Of a stretch of DNA of 64,000 nucleotides, positions 44,559 through 53,446 are shown in pieces. The first letter of the stretch is position 1. Every line of letters begins with the position of its first letter. Source of the stretch: Flavobacterium commune (lineage in GTDB: Bacteria; Bacteroidota; Bacteroidia; Flavobacteriales; Flavobacteriaceae); contig NZ_CP017774.1 of NCBI RefSeq assembly GCF_001857965.1, positions 3,658,001 to 3,722,000 on the forward strand. Reading direction: 5' to 3'. The notes beneath the pieces are model-generated. The model saw nothing but the letters and a program-made list of their open reading frames with translations, made no database searches and was not told the DNA's origin. A program made the position numbers and the translations under genes.

Positions 44559-45130
44559 TGGAAGACTTAATTCATATTCAAAAAACATTCGACAAAGTCG
44601 TTTTTATAAACAAAAAAGTCAGCAACCGCGAATTTGAAGACTGTGTTTTTAAAAACTGTGATTTCTCCAATAGTGATTTTTCAAATAATACTTTTATGGA
44701 TTGCGAATTCATTAATTGCAATCTTTCGATGACTTCTTTAAGCGGGACAAGTTTGAAAACAGTTCATTTTTCAAATTGCAAATTACTTGGAATTCAGTTT
44801 AACAGCTGTGCCGATTTTATGTTTGCTGTAAGTTTCAATGATTGCATTTTAGATTACGCTTCTTTTTCGAATACAAAAATGCCGAAAACCAAGTTCAATT
44901 CCTGTTCAATGAAAGAAGTGAGTTTCATTGGAACAAACCTTTCCAATTCGGTTTTTGATAATTGTAATTTAGACAATGCCGTTTTTAATGATACTGAACT
45001 CAAGGAAGTCAATTTCCTGACAGCTTACAATTATAAAATTGATCCTGAATTCAACCCGATGCGAAAAGCTAAATTTTCGATGCAGGGAATCCCGGGACTT
45101 TTAGACAAATACGACATTAAAATTCAATAG
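44558..45130 (+). CDS. Pentapeptide-repeat protein, Qnr-like
   Basis: A 190-residue protein of repeats with the A(D/N)LxX pattern, for example FKNCDFSNSDFSNNTF (about 25-40) and LSNSVFDNCNLDNAVFND (about 129-146), forming a right-handed beta-helix. The C-terminal piece DPEFNPMRKAKFSMQGIPG with GLLDKYDIKI resembles the dimerisation end of Qnr-type proteins that mimic DNA and shield gyrase. It is joined to the toxin by TAATG, so it belongs to the toxin-antitoxin unit. A gyrase-related role is inference. Confidence 0.8.
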   Translation: MEDLIHIQKTFDKVVFINKKVSNREFEDCVFKNCDFSNSDFSNNTFMDCEFINCNLSMTSLSGTSLKTVHFSNCKLLGIQFNSCADFMFAVSFNDCILDYASFSNTKMPKTKFNSCSMKEVSFIGTNLSNSVFDNCNLDNAVFNDTELKEVNFLTAYNYKIDPEFNPMRKAKFSMQGIPGLLDKYDIKIQ

Positions 45131-45132
45131 AG

Positions 45133-45975
45133 ATGAAAATAAATATTTTAATCATTTTATCGTTCATTATTCTGAATTCTTGTTCACCTAGAATTACCCC
45201 TACAATAATTTCTAAACAAAATCCAATCTCTGATGATACATATATTTTAGTATTAAATAAAGATGATGATTTTAAAAATGATGGAATACAAATTGGAACA
45301 ATAAAATCTACCGACAAAGGATTTTCTACACATTGCAGTTTTGATGAAATTATAGAACAATACAAAAAGATATGTCGAGAAAATGGGGCTAATATTATTA
45401 AAATAAATGAGCACAAAGTACCTGATTTAAAAAGTTCTTGTGATCGTATAGAAGCAACAATTTACAAGGTTCCTAATTATAAAATTCATGAAAACACAAT
45501 AGAATGGTCTAAAGAAAGAAAACTTACTTGGTTTGATTTTAAGCGTAAACCTGCTTCAGACAACTACCCTTTTGGTGCTGAAACTAGTTGCACATTTACC
45601 CTCAAATCAAATACTGTCTCTTTAATTAACAAACCAAAAATAAAAATCACAAACTCTTTCCATTGTGATGAAAGTTGGGTCAAAACAAAGAACTTAGAAA
45701 ATCAATCTCTTTTAGAACATGAACAATTACATTTTGATTTAAGTGAAATATATGCTCGAAAATTGAGGAAAATAATTTCTGAAAATAAATTCAACTCATT
45801 TAACTTAGTCAAAGAATCTAACAAACTATTTTATGAATATTTTGATTTAAACAAAGAAAGACAAATTCTATACGACAAAGAAACTAATCACGGAAGAGAT
45901 ACTTTAGAGCAAAAAAAATGGAAAAAAATGATTGAAACTGAACTAAAGCAATTAGATGAATTTGCCGCAAATTAA
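45133..45975 (+). CDS. Lipoprotein with DUF922-type HExxH metallopeptidase domain
   Basis: A 280-residue protein with a lipoprotein signal (FIILNSC, Cys about residue 17). Residues about 20-115 form an N-terminal alpha/beta domain (KDDDFKNDGIQIGTI). Residues about 120-215 resemble DUF922: ERKLTWFDFKRKPASDN, then HCDESWVKTKN and the zinc-type motif HEQLH at 196-200 (EHEQLHFDLSEIYARK). DUF922 is treated as a putative secreted metallopeptidase; activity is not shown. It starts 2 nt after the pentapeptide gene, so it may be co-transcribed, although its role looks separate. Confidence 0.75.
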   Translation: MKINILIILSFIILNSCSPRITPTIISKQNPISDDTYILVLNKDDDFKNDGIQIGTIKSTDKGFSTHCSFDEIIEQYKKICRENGANIIKINEHKVPDLKSSCDRIEATIYKVPNYKIHENTIEWSKERKLTWFDFKRKPASDNYPFGAETSCTFTLKSNTVSLINKPKIKITNSFHCDESWVKTKNLENQSLLEHEQLHFDLSEIYARKLRKIISENKFNSFNLVKESNKLFYEYFDLNKERQILYDKETNHGRDTLEQKKWKKMIETELKQLDEFAAN

Positions 45976-46010
45976 TTTCTTTTCGCAAATCATTTTAAAT
46001 AATAAATACA

Positions 46011-46400
46011 ATGACTATAAAAAAAACATTACTCATTTTTCCTTTACTTTTGATAATTGTAACTTCCTGCTATAATGCAGAACGTAACTGTAAATATTTT
46101 AAAACCGGAAAATTCCGTTTTGAATATGAAGTAGACGGCGTAAAAAAAGTAACCCTTTTTGAACGCAACGACAGTATCGAAATTGAAACATTCGAAGGAA
46201 AAACTGATACAGCTTCTATCCGCTGGGTAAACGATTGCGAATATGTGCTAAAAAAACTGCATCCCAAAAATATGGCGGAAGAAAAATCAATTGGTATGAA
46301 AATCTTGACGACTTCAGGAAATTCATATACCTTTGAATTTGGTATTGTAGGTTCTGACCAAAAACAAAAAGGAACTGTAACTAAAATTGGTGAATTATAA
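46011..46400 (+). CDS. Small lipoprotein (often mislabelled topoisomerase IV)
   Basis: A 129-residue lipoprotein: the signal ends in IIVTSC (Cys about residue 20), then YNAERNCKYFKTGKFRFEYE and NDCEYVLKKLHPKNMAEE. It is a small beta-rich domain. I recall close relatives labelled DNA topoisomerase IV in databases, which cannot be right: it has no topoisomerase feature, and the real subunits are at 49977-55309. Function unknown. Confidence 0.75.
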   Translation: MTIKKTLLIFPLLLIIVTSCYNAERNCKYFKTGKFRFEYEVDGVKKVTLFERNDSIEIETFEGKTDTASIRWVNDCEYVLKKLHPKNMAEEKSIGMKILTTSGNSYTFEFGIVGSDQKQKGTVTKIGEL

Positions 46401-46434
46401 AATTCGCATTATTCTTTAATCTTAACTTAATACT

Positions 46435-47205
46435 ATGGAAGTATTTTTAAATCCTGATGCCTGGATCGCTTTATTAACATTAACTTTTCTGGAAATTGTA
46501 CTGGGAATTGACAACATCATTTTTATATCGATAGCAACAGGAAAGCTGCCTGAGGAAAGTAGAAAAAAAGCAACTAAAATTGGTATGTTTTTAGCCATGT
46601 TTATGCGTATCATTCTTCTTTTTGGAATTACCATTTTAATTGCCATGAAAGAACCTTGGTTTACAATTAATTTTAGCTGGATAGATGCTCAAATTTCCGG
46701 ACAAAGTATCATTCTTTTATTAGGTGGATTGTTCTTAATTTATAAAAGTACCAATGAGATTAGAGAAAAAGTAGATCACAAAGGAGAGGAAGAAAAAGAA
46801 ATAGGGAAATCGGCGGCAAAATCCTTTAGTAGTGTTATTGTACAAATTATTTTAATTGACTTAGTATTTTCATTTGACAGTATTTTAACAGCTGTGGGGA
46901 TGACTAGTGGAGTTCCCGGTGCCTTATATATTATGGTTACAGCAGTAATTATTTCGGTATTAATTATGATGCAATTTGCCGTTCCTGTGGGGACTTTTGT
47001 AAACAAAAACCCTTCCATTCAAATTTTAGGATTATCATTTTTAATATTAATAGGTTTAATGCTGATTACCGAAAGTGCACATTTATCTAATGCACTAATT
47101 TTTGGCAGTCATGTTACACCAATTCCAAAAGGCTATTTGTATTTTGCTATAAGTTTTTCGTTATTGGTTGAAGTATTAAATATGAAAACCACCAGAAAAA
47201 AATAA
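46435..47205 (+). CDS. TerC-family integral membrane protein
   Basis: A 256-residue protein with about seven hydrophobic helices. It has the TerC signature: FLEIVLGIDNIIFISIATG near the start (about 18-36), containing the acidic pair typical of the family, then FSFDSILTAVGMTSG (about 143-157) with another acidic residue. Some family members export manganese or take part in tellurite resistance; which applies here is unknown. A terminator follows and the next gene has its own spacer. Confidence 0.92.
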   Translation: MEVFLNPDAWIALLTLTFLEIVLGIDNIIFISIATGKLPEESRKKATKIGMFLAMFMRIILLFGITILIAMKEPWFTINFSWIDAQISGQSIILLLGGLFLIYKSTNEIREKVDHKGEEEKEIGKSAAKSFSSVIVQIILIDLVFSFDSILTAVGMTSGVPGALYIMVTAVIISVLIMMQFAVPVGTFVNKNPSIQILGLSFLILIGLMLITESAHLSNALIFGSHVTPIPKGYLYFAISFSLLVEVLNMKTTRKK

Positions 47206-47227
47206 ATCATCGTACAATATTGCAAAG

Positions 47228-47252
47228 AAGCTCCTTAATTAGGGGCTTTTTT
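47228..47252 (+). terminator. Terminator after the TerC gene
   Basis: AAGCTCCT at 47228-47235 pairs with AGGGGCTT at 47241-47248 (one G-T pair), followed by a run of T, 22 nt past the stop. Confidence 0.7.
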
Positions 47253-47357
47253 GCTTTTGAGAACATAAAAATTAATACATTAGCAACTATAAAAAAGTAA
47301 AGAATTGCTAATTTCTTTTCTAAAAACAGATACCAATACAGCCTAAAATATTTTTTA

Positions 47358-49292
47358 ATGAAAAACACTATTTCGCAAAGGGTAGCCGACTTTTTAAAAA
47401 ACTTCCCTCCTTTTAATTTTTTAGATCAACACGACATCGAAGTACTTTCGGAACAGGTTTCAATAATTTACAAAGATAAAGGAGCAGTAATTTTTACTGA
47501 AAATGAAGAAACCCATGATTCTTTTTATGTGGTTCACAAAGGCGCTGTCGAACTTTTAAAAAATCAGAAAAACGATATTTTAGATATGTGTGACGAAGGC
47601 GATATTTTTGGTTTACGTCCGTTAATTGCGCATGAAAATTATAAAATGGAGGCTCGAACGCACGAAGAAACCATCCTTTATGCCATCCCGATTGCCATTT
47701 TCAAACCTTATGCCATAAAAAATTCAAATGTTGGGAGCTTCATCATAGACAGTTTTGCTTCTAACACACAAAATCCCTTTTCTAAAAGTCATAGCGACAA
47801 ATTATATGGAAGTGATTTTAATAGTGAAAACTCCGGAGAAGTTATCGATACCGATAATAAAATTTTGGATTTACAACCCATTAAATATTCTAAAAAAATT
47901 ATTACTTGTTCGCGTGCGGCTACCGCCAAAGAAATTGCAGTAACAATGACCAAGAAAAACATTGGAGCCATGCTGGTAGTAGAAGATATGTTGCCCATAG
48001 GAATTATTACCGATAAAGATTTAAGAAATAAAATTGTAACCGGTGAATATTCAATTAATACTACAGCGGATGTAATCATGAATTCTCCTGTGATTACCTA
48101 TTCTAAAAAAATGACGATTACTCAAGCCCAAATGGCAATGATGAAAAGTAATATCAGTCATTTATGTCTAACAAAAGACGGAACAGCCAATACAAAAGCG
48201 GTAGGAATTCTTTCCAAACATGATGTGATGGTCGCTCTGGGAAATAATCCTGCCGTATTGATAAAAGCATTAAAAAGAGTCAAAAAAGCCAAAGCAATTA
48301 AGCCTATTCGTGCCAAAATTATGCAGTTGTTACAAGGCTATTTGAATCAAAATATCCCGATAACATTAACATCTAAAATTATTACCGAATTAAATGATGC
48401 TTGTATTAAAAGGGTAATCGAATTGTCTTTAGCCAAAATGAAAACGCCTCCTCCGGCACGTTTCTCCTGGCTAGCATTAGGAAGCCAAGGTCGTAGCGAA
48501 CAATTATTACATACCGATCAGGATAACGCCTTAATCTATGAAGATGTTCCGGAAGCAATACAGGAAAAAACCCGAAAATATTTTCTGGAATTAGCTGCTG
48601 AAGTCAACAAAGGGTTATTTGAAATTGGTTATGAATATTGTCCTGCCGAAATGATGGCTTCCAATCCTAAATGGTGTTTGAGTTTAAATCAATGGAAAGA
48701 ACTGGTTCATGACTGGATTAGTAAACCCGGAAAAGACGAAGTATTGCTATCTTTTATCTTTTTTGATTATAGCTTGTCTTATGGCGATAGAGAACTCGCT
48801 AATGAATTAGCCGATTATATTTTTGGAGATATTGATGCTAATCCTATTTTCTATGTGCACTTGGTTAGTGGTGCACTGCAAAGCCCATCGCCTACAGGAT
48901 TTTTTAGACAATTTCTTGTTGAACAAGACGGTGCTCACAAAGATTTCTTTGATATAAAACGTCGTGCTTTGATGCCCCTGGCCGATGCGGCAAGGGTTTT
49001 AATTTTATCCCATTCCGTTAAAGGAATCAGTAATACTTATGAACGATTTGAAAAATTAGCTGAACTTGAACCTCAAAACAAAGAATTATACTTATCCTGT
49101 GCTTATTCGTATAAAGCATTATTAAAATTCAGAACCAAACAAGGTCTTTTACACCATGATTCAGGGCAATTTATCGAGCTAGAGGCGCTTTCTAAATTAG
49201 AAAAAGTTAAACTAAAAGGGGCATTTAAAACCATAAAAGAACTACAAGAAGTTATTTCGATGCGTTTTAATCCCGGAAAAATTACAATATAA
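47358..49292 (+). CDS. cNMP-binding / CBS / DUF294 nucleotidyltransferase-like protein
   Basis: A 644-residue multi-domain protein. Order: cyclic-nucleotide-binding fold (about 15-130, GDIFGLRPLIAHENY), a linker, a pair of CBS domains (about 175-300, MLPIGIITDKDLRNKI and KAVGILSKHDVMVAL), the DUF294 nucleotidyltransferase (about 320-460) with LGSQGRSEQLLHTDQDNA, Gly375 and the DxD-like acidic pair, and the DUF294 C-terminal domain (to about 630). This plan resembles GlnD-type uridylyltransferases, without proof of a target. The stop overlaps the exonuclease start (TAATG), so the two are coupled. Confidence 0.88.
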   Translation: MKNTISQRVADFLKNFPPFNFLDQHDIEVLSEQVSIIYKDKGAVIFTENEETHDSFYVVHKGAVELLKNQKNDILDMCDEGDIFGLRPLIAHENYKMEARTHEETILYAIPIAIFKPYAIKNSNVGSFIIDSFASNTQNPFSKSHSDKLYGSDFNSENSGEVIDTDNKILDLQPIKYSKKIITCSRAATAKEIAVTMTKKNIGAMLVVEDMLPIGIITDKDLRNKIVTGEYSINTTADVIMNSPVITYSKKMTITQAQMAMMKSNISHLCLTKDGTANTKAVGILSKHDVMVALGNNPAVLIKALKRVKKAKAIKPIRAKIMQLLQGYLNQNIPITLTSKIITELNDACIKRVIELSLAKMKTPPPARFSWLALGSQGRSEQLLHTDQDNALIYEDVPEAIQEKTRKYFLELAAEVNKGLFEIGYEYCPAEMMASNPKWCLSLNQWKELVHDWISKPGKDEVLLSFIFFDYSLSYGDRELANELADYIFGDIDANPIFYVHLVSGALQSPSPTGFFRQFLVEQDGAHKDFFDIKRRALMPLADAARVLILSHSVKGISNTYERFEKLAELEPQNKELYLSCAYSYKALLKFRTKQGLLHHDSGQFIELEALSKLEKVKLKGAFKTIKELQEVISMRFNPGKITI

Positions 49293-49945
49293 TGACTATT
49301 AAAGAAAAAATCATTGAATCGCTTCAAATTTTAGGAATCCTAAAAGAACCTATAGATGAGAGTCTGAATATTCCTATTGAATCGGCACGATTTGTAGTTT
49401 TAGACACCGAAACTACAGGTTTTGATTATGTTACAGATCGTATTCTTTGTATAGGTGCTATTGTTTTACAAAATGGGACTATCAATGTCCAGGACAGTTT
49501 TGAGCATTATATCGATCAGGAACATTTTGACAAATCCAGTGTTCAGATACACGGAATTATAAGACGGGATGTATTGAATCACAAATCTGAAATTGAAGTA
49601 TTACAATTACTCTTGGACTATTTGGGCGACTCAATCATAATTGCTCATCATACTAAGTTTGACATCACTATGATTAATACTGCTCTGGAAAGAAACGGAT
49701 TAGCGAAACTAACTAACAAAACCTTAGATACAGCCATTTTATACAAGAAAACACTAATAAAATCTAACTTATTACAGCATAAAGACCATTATACCTTAGA
49801 CGATCTGGCAGATAAATTTGATATTTCTAAAAAAGACCGACATACCGCTATGGGAGACGCTTATATTACAGCAATCGCTTTCCTTAAAATTATACGTAAA
49901 TTAAAAGAAAAAAATGAAATTATGTTATATCAGTTGTTTCGATAA
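49292..49945 (+). CDS. 3'-5' exonuclease (DEDDh, DNA polymerase III epsilon-like)
   Basis: A 217-residue nuclease. The DEDDh motifs are VLDTETTGFDYVTDRI (Asp and Glu about 34-36), HHTKFDITMIN (Asp), and DRHTAMGDAYITAI (His and Asp about 186-191). It lacks a helicase or polymerase domain. It overlaps the cNMP/CBS/DUF294 gene by one base, and I recall the same pairing in other bacteria. The terminator at 49946-49975 ends the operon. Confidence 0.9.
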   Translation: MTIKEKIIESLQILGILKEPIDESLNIPIESARFVVLDTETTGFDYVTDRILCIGAIVLQNGTINVQDSFEHYIDQEHFDKSSVQIHGIIRRDVLNHKSEIEVLQLLLDYLGDSIIIAHHTKFDITMINTALERNGLAKLTNKTLDTAILYKKTLIKSNLLQHKDHYTLDDLADKFDISKKDRHTAMGDAYITAIAFLKIIRKLKEKNEIMLYQLFR

Positions 49946-49975
49946 AAAAAGCTTCTGCCGCAGCAGAAGCTTTTT
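49946..49975. terminator. Bidirectional terminator between the exonuclease gene and parC
   Basis: A perfect 13-bp stem (AAAAAGCTTCTGC at 49946-49958, complement at 49963-49975) with a 4-nt loop, bounded by A and T runs. It overlaps neither stop codon and can end both convergent operons. Confidence 0.85.
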
Positions 49976-49976
49976 A

Positions 49977-52712
49977 CTAATCCAAAGACAAGGTTATTTG
50001 TCCGTCATCTTCCAGCTGAATTTCACTATCATCAGCATTCAATTCGCCTCTTACTTCCAGCGATTCGGCAATAATTTCTTCCGGAGCTTCATAAGGCAAA
50101 GGCTCTAACGCATTTACCTGTTTTAATTTATCAGTTGTCAATTGATTTCCGAGGGCCTTAAATCCTTTTACAGCAATAAAATTCTCAACATCAACCGTTA
50201 TCGATTCTTTTTGTACACCTTTAATTTTTGGAAAAATCAATTCTACTACAGGACGATAATCGGTAGAAACTAATTCTAATTGCGAATTAGGATGTTCAGA
50301 AATAAAACTATCTTCTTTATTTTCGGTTTCCACCAGAAAACGTTTTAAATAATAACGTTCCTTTTCTCCATCAAAATAAATAGCCGAAATAGGTTTTTTA
50401 GGAATCCATTTTTCCAAAACAATCATATCGGGTTCAAAATGAGTCGTCAATTCAGGAATGATTACCTTTAATTTACCGGTTTGCTGGATAATTAAAATTT
50501 TATCACTTGGCCTAAATTCTCCCAATAATTCTCCTCTACCGTCAACATTTAAACGTTGTACTGTATCGTCATACCAAATTTTTCTTGGTAACAAAGTCGA
50601 AATTCCTTTTTCCTTAATTTCGATTTTCTTAATTGGATATTTGGTTACCAGGTTTCCTTTAGAAGCACGACCTTTAATTGCCAATTTAGCAAAATCCAAA
50701 TCGAATTTCAACTTCTTGATACTGCTTATTTGACGTAAAAGAACTGTAATTACCTCAGCTTCTCCGTTAGGATTACAGGTAAAATACAAGACTTGAGAAC
50801 CTTTGGTACCATTTGTCAAATCATACATTTTGTCTCTGGTAATTCCCGAAACATTAAATCGCTTGATATAAGAAGGTCCTGATTTTCCGTCGCGGTACAC
50901 CATGTTATAAATGGTACGTTTATCACTTTTGTCAAAAATAGCGATATGAATAATGTCTTTACCCACGAAGGTTTTTGCATCGACTTTAGTAATCATCATA
51001 CTTCCGTCACGCAGAAAAACAATCACATCATCAATATCGGAACAATCCGTTACATATTCATCTTTTTTCAAGCTGGTTCCTACAAAACCTTCTGCTCTAT
51101 CCACATACAACTTGGTATTTCTCAATACTACTTTTGTTGCTTCAATATCATCAAAAATGCGTAATTCGGTTTGGCGTTCACGTCCTTTACCGTATTTTTC
51201 TTTTAATTTGGTAAAATAAGCAATAGCAAAATCAATTATATGTTCTAAGTTATGTTCCACTTCCCTCATCTCATCTTCTAACTTAGCGATAAATTCATCG
51301 GCTTTGTCAGAGTCAAAACGAGTGATACGAATCATCGGAATTTGAGTCAATCGTTGCAAATCGTCATCATTAATTTCTCTGACGAATGATTTTGTAAAAG
51401 GCTCAAAACGATCATACATGTATTTGAATAATGATTCTTTATCATGATACAATTTGAAATCGATGTACATTTCTTCACGAATGAAGATTTTTTCTAAAGT
51501 AGAAAAATGCCATTTATTTTTTAATTCCTCTAAATGAATTTCCAATTCCTGACGAAGTAAATCGACCGTTCTATTGGTCGATATTTTCAACATCGCCGAA
51601 ACTCCTATGAACAAAGGTTTATTATCCTCAATCACACAGCCTAAAGGCGCTACCGAAGTCTCACAGGCCGTGAAAGCAAATAAAGCATCAATGGTTTTAT
51701 CAGGAGAAACTCCCGGATAAAGGTGAATTAAAATCTCAACATCGGCGGCGGTATTGTCTTCAATTTTCTTGATTTTGATTTTCCCTTTGTCATTGGCTTT
51801 CAAAATACTATCAATCAAAGTCGATGTATTTGTCGAAAACGGAATTTGGGTAATTGCTAAAGTGTTTTTATCAATTTGCGAAATCTTAGCACGCACACGT
51901 ACACGCCCGCCACGCATACCATCATTGTAATTAGACACATCGGCAATACCCGCAGTCATAAAATCAGGATATAACGTAAAAGGCTTTCCTTTTAATATTT
52001 TTATCGAAGCATCAATTAATTCATTGAAATTATGAGGCAGGACTTTAGTGGAAAGTCCCACGGCAATTCCCTCAGCTCCTTGCGCCAAAAGCAACGGAAA
52101 TTTAACCGGAAGATTATTTGGTTCAGCACGACGTCCGTCATAAGAAACGCCCCAATCAGTGATTTTTGGCGAATACAAAACCTCCAAAGCAAATTTTGAC
52201 AAACGTGCTTCGATATAACGGGAAGCCGCAGCTCCATCGCCCGTTAAAATATTACCCCAGTTTCCCTGACAATCTATCAATAAATCTTTTTGACCTATTT
52301 GCACCATCGCATCAGCAATACTGGCATCTCCGTGAGGGTGGTATTGCATGGTATGCCCTACAACATTAGCCACTTTATTATAACGCCCATCATCCAACTC
52401 TTTCAAAGAGTGCATAATACGGCGTTGAACGGGTTTAAAACCATCCTCTATGGCAGGAACGGCACGTTCCAGAATTACATAAGAAGCATAATCCAAAAAC
52501 CAGTCCTTGTACATACCGGTAACTTTGGTAATGGTATCATTGCCATCTCCTTCTTCATCCTGATCGTAAAAATGCTCTCCTTCAAAGTGCTTAGCATCTA
52601 CGTGAATAATTTCATCAGCATCGGCTCCATCTTGATTTTCATCAATAGGATTCTCTTCAGAATTATTTTCTTCGTTATCTGGAATTATGTTATCGTCTTC
52701 TTCGTCTTTCAT
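49977..52712 (-). CDS. parC: DNA topoisomerase IV subunit A (ParC)
   Basis: Subunit with the DNA-cleaving tyrosine of the type II topoisomerase that unlinks daughter chromosomes. The 911 residues start with an acidic tail of about 60 residues (many D, E, N). The cleavage core follows: GMYKDWFLDYASYVILERA, PHGDASIADAMV, and the catalytic Tyr166 in AASRYIEARL. The C-terminal part is a beta-propeller-like region ending in a further acidic tail. Gyrase A is the alternative, but the partner subunit, ParE, is encoded just upstream. The HepT-MntA pair lies between the two. Confidence 0.93.
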   Translation of the reverse strand: MKDEEDDNIIPDNEENNSEENPIDENQDGADADEIIHVDAKHFEGEHFYDQDEEGDGNDTITKVTGMYKDWFLDYASYVILERAVPAIEDGFKPVQRRIMHSLKELDDGRYNKVANVVGHTMQYHPHGDASIADAMVQIGQKDLLIDCQGNWGNILTGDGAAASRYIEARLSKFALEVLYSPKITDWGVSYDGRRAEPNNLPVKFPLLLAQGAEGIAVGLSTKVLPHNFNELIDASIKILKGKPFTLYPDFMTAGIADVSNYNDGMRGGRVRVRAKISQIDKNTLAITQIPFSTNTSTLIDSILKANDKGKIKIKKIEDNTAADVEILIHLYPGVSPDKTIDALFAFTACETSVAPLGCVIEDNKPLFIGVSAMLKISTNRTVDLLRQELEIHLEELKNKWHFSTLEKIFIREEMYIDFKLYHDKESLFKYMYDRFEPFTKSFVREINDDDLQRLTQIPMIRITRFDSDKADEFIAKLEDEMREVEHNLEHIIDFAIAYFTKLKEKYGKGRERQTELRIFDDIEATKVVLRNTKLYVDRAEGFVGTSLKKDEYVTDCSDIDDVIVFLRDGSMMITKVDAKTFVGKDIIHIAIFDKSDKRTIYNMVYRDGKSGPSYIKRFNVSGITRDKMYDLTNGTKGSQVLYFTCNPNGEAEVITVLLRQISSIKKLKFDLDFAKLAIKGRASKGNLVTKYPIKKIEIKEKGISTLLPRKIWYDDTVQRLNVDGRGELLGEFRPSDKILIIQQTGKLKVIIPELTTHFEPDMIVLEKWIPKKPISAIYFDGEKERYYLKRFLVETENKEDSFISEHPNSQLELVSTDYRPVVELIFPKIKGVQKESITVDVENFIAVKGFKALGNQLTTDKLKQVNALEPLPYEAPEEIIAESLEVRGELNADDSEIQLEDDGQITLSLD

Positions 52713-52728
52713 TTATGCTGAATTTATT

Positions 52729-53031
52729 TCAGTTTTTTCTTTTATAAAAAGTTTTACCAACTCTTTGGATATGTTCTATTAAACTTTCAGATTTCAAATC
52801 CTTATAAATCGATATATCAAATTTATAAGGGATAAAACTATCATCTAATTTATGCCATAACTTATTTAAATCTTCTTTGGTCACCTCTCCTTTTAATGTA
52901 ATATCAATATCTGAACCTTCCCTATAATTTCCCTTGGCTCTGGAACCATAGATAACTACCTCATCAATTGAAAGACAATCTTCAAAAATCATCAAAATTT
53001 CCTGATAGCTTTTAGGATAAATTCCAAACAT
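52729..53031 (-). CDS. MntA-like minimal nucleotidyltransferase (antitoxin of a HEPN/MNT pair)
   Basis: A 100-residue MNT protein with the GSX10DXD signature: GSRAKGNYREGSDID, Gly29-Ser30 and Asp41-Asp43. In the type VII systems studied so far such a protein inactivates its HEPN partner by adding AMP groups to a tyrosine. Its start overlaps the HEPN stop codon by one base and it ends 16 nt before parC, so it is in the parE-parC operon. Whether it acts as an antitoxin here is inference, although both signature motifs are complete. Confidence 0.88.
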   Translation of the reverse strand: MFGIYPKSYQEILMIFEDCLSIDEVVIYGSRAKGNYREGSDIDITLKGEVTKEDLNKLWHKLDDSFIPYKFDISIYKDLKSESLIEHIQRVGKTFYKRKN

Positions 53032-53441
53032 TATAAAAGGCTTTTCATTTTATTTTCAAAATCGATGAAAACAGGAAAATAATCATTCAATATAATCTCC
53101 AAAATAGCCAAAACCTCTTTCTCATCATAAATATGAGAAGTAAGATTTCTGCTTTTAATCATATCTAGCCAGACTTCTCCTTTAGAAATAAGTCCAACAT
53201 TAAAAGCTTCTTTTACAGCATTTTTACTACCAAACAAATCTGTTTTTCCTTGTTCTTCCAAGAAATCTTTCATTACTTTCCAAGACAATTCTTGAGAAAC
53301 TTCAAATGCCTGAATTACCCCTTGTAGTTCTAATTCAGTAAAATCTCTTTCTTCTTTAAGTTGCTTAGCATTTTTTAATTGCTTAAATGCATTTACAAAA
53401 TGTTCAAACCTCTGTTTCCAACGAATATCCTGATTTTCCAT
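53031..53441 (-). CDS. HepT-like HEPN ribonuclease (HI0074 type)
   Basis: A 136-residue all-helical HEPN protein. The RNase motif RX4HXY is present as RNLTSHIY: Arg98, His103, Tyr105, the Tyr being the residue AMPylated in known pairs. It resembles the nucleotidyltransferase substrate-binding proteins of the HI0073/HI0074 type. The start is 5 nt past the parE stop and the stop overlaps the MntA-like start, so the pair sits within a compact topoisomerase operon. Confidence 0.88.
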   Translation of the reverse strand: MENQDIRWKQRFEHFVNAFKQLKNAKQLKEERDFTELELQGVIQAFEVSQELSWKVMKDFLEEQGKTDLFGSKNAVKEAFNVGLISKGEVWLDMIKSRNLTSHIYDEKEVLAILEIILNDYFPVFIDFENKMKSLL

Positions 53442-53446
53442 AAATT

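Noticed and set aside
46011..46400. Topoisomerase IV assignment for the small lipoprotein
   Set aside because: No topoisomerase domain or catalytic residue; it has a lipoprotein signal and only 129 residues.
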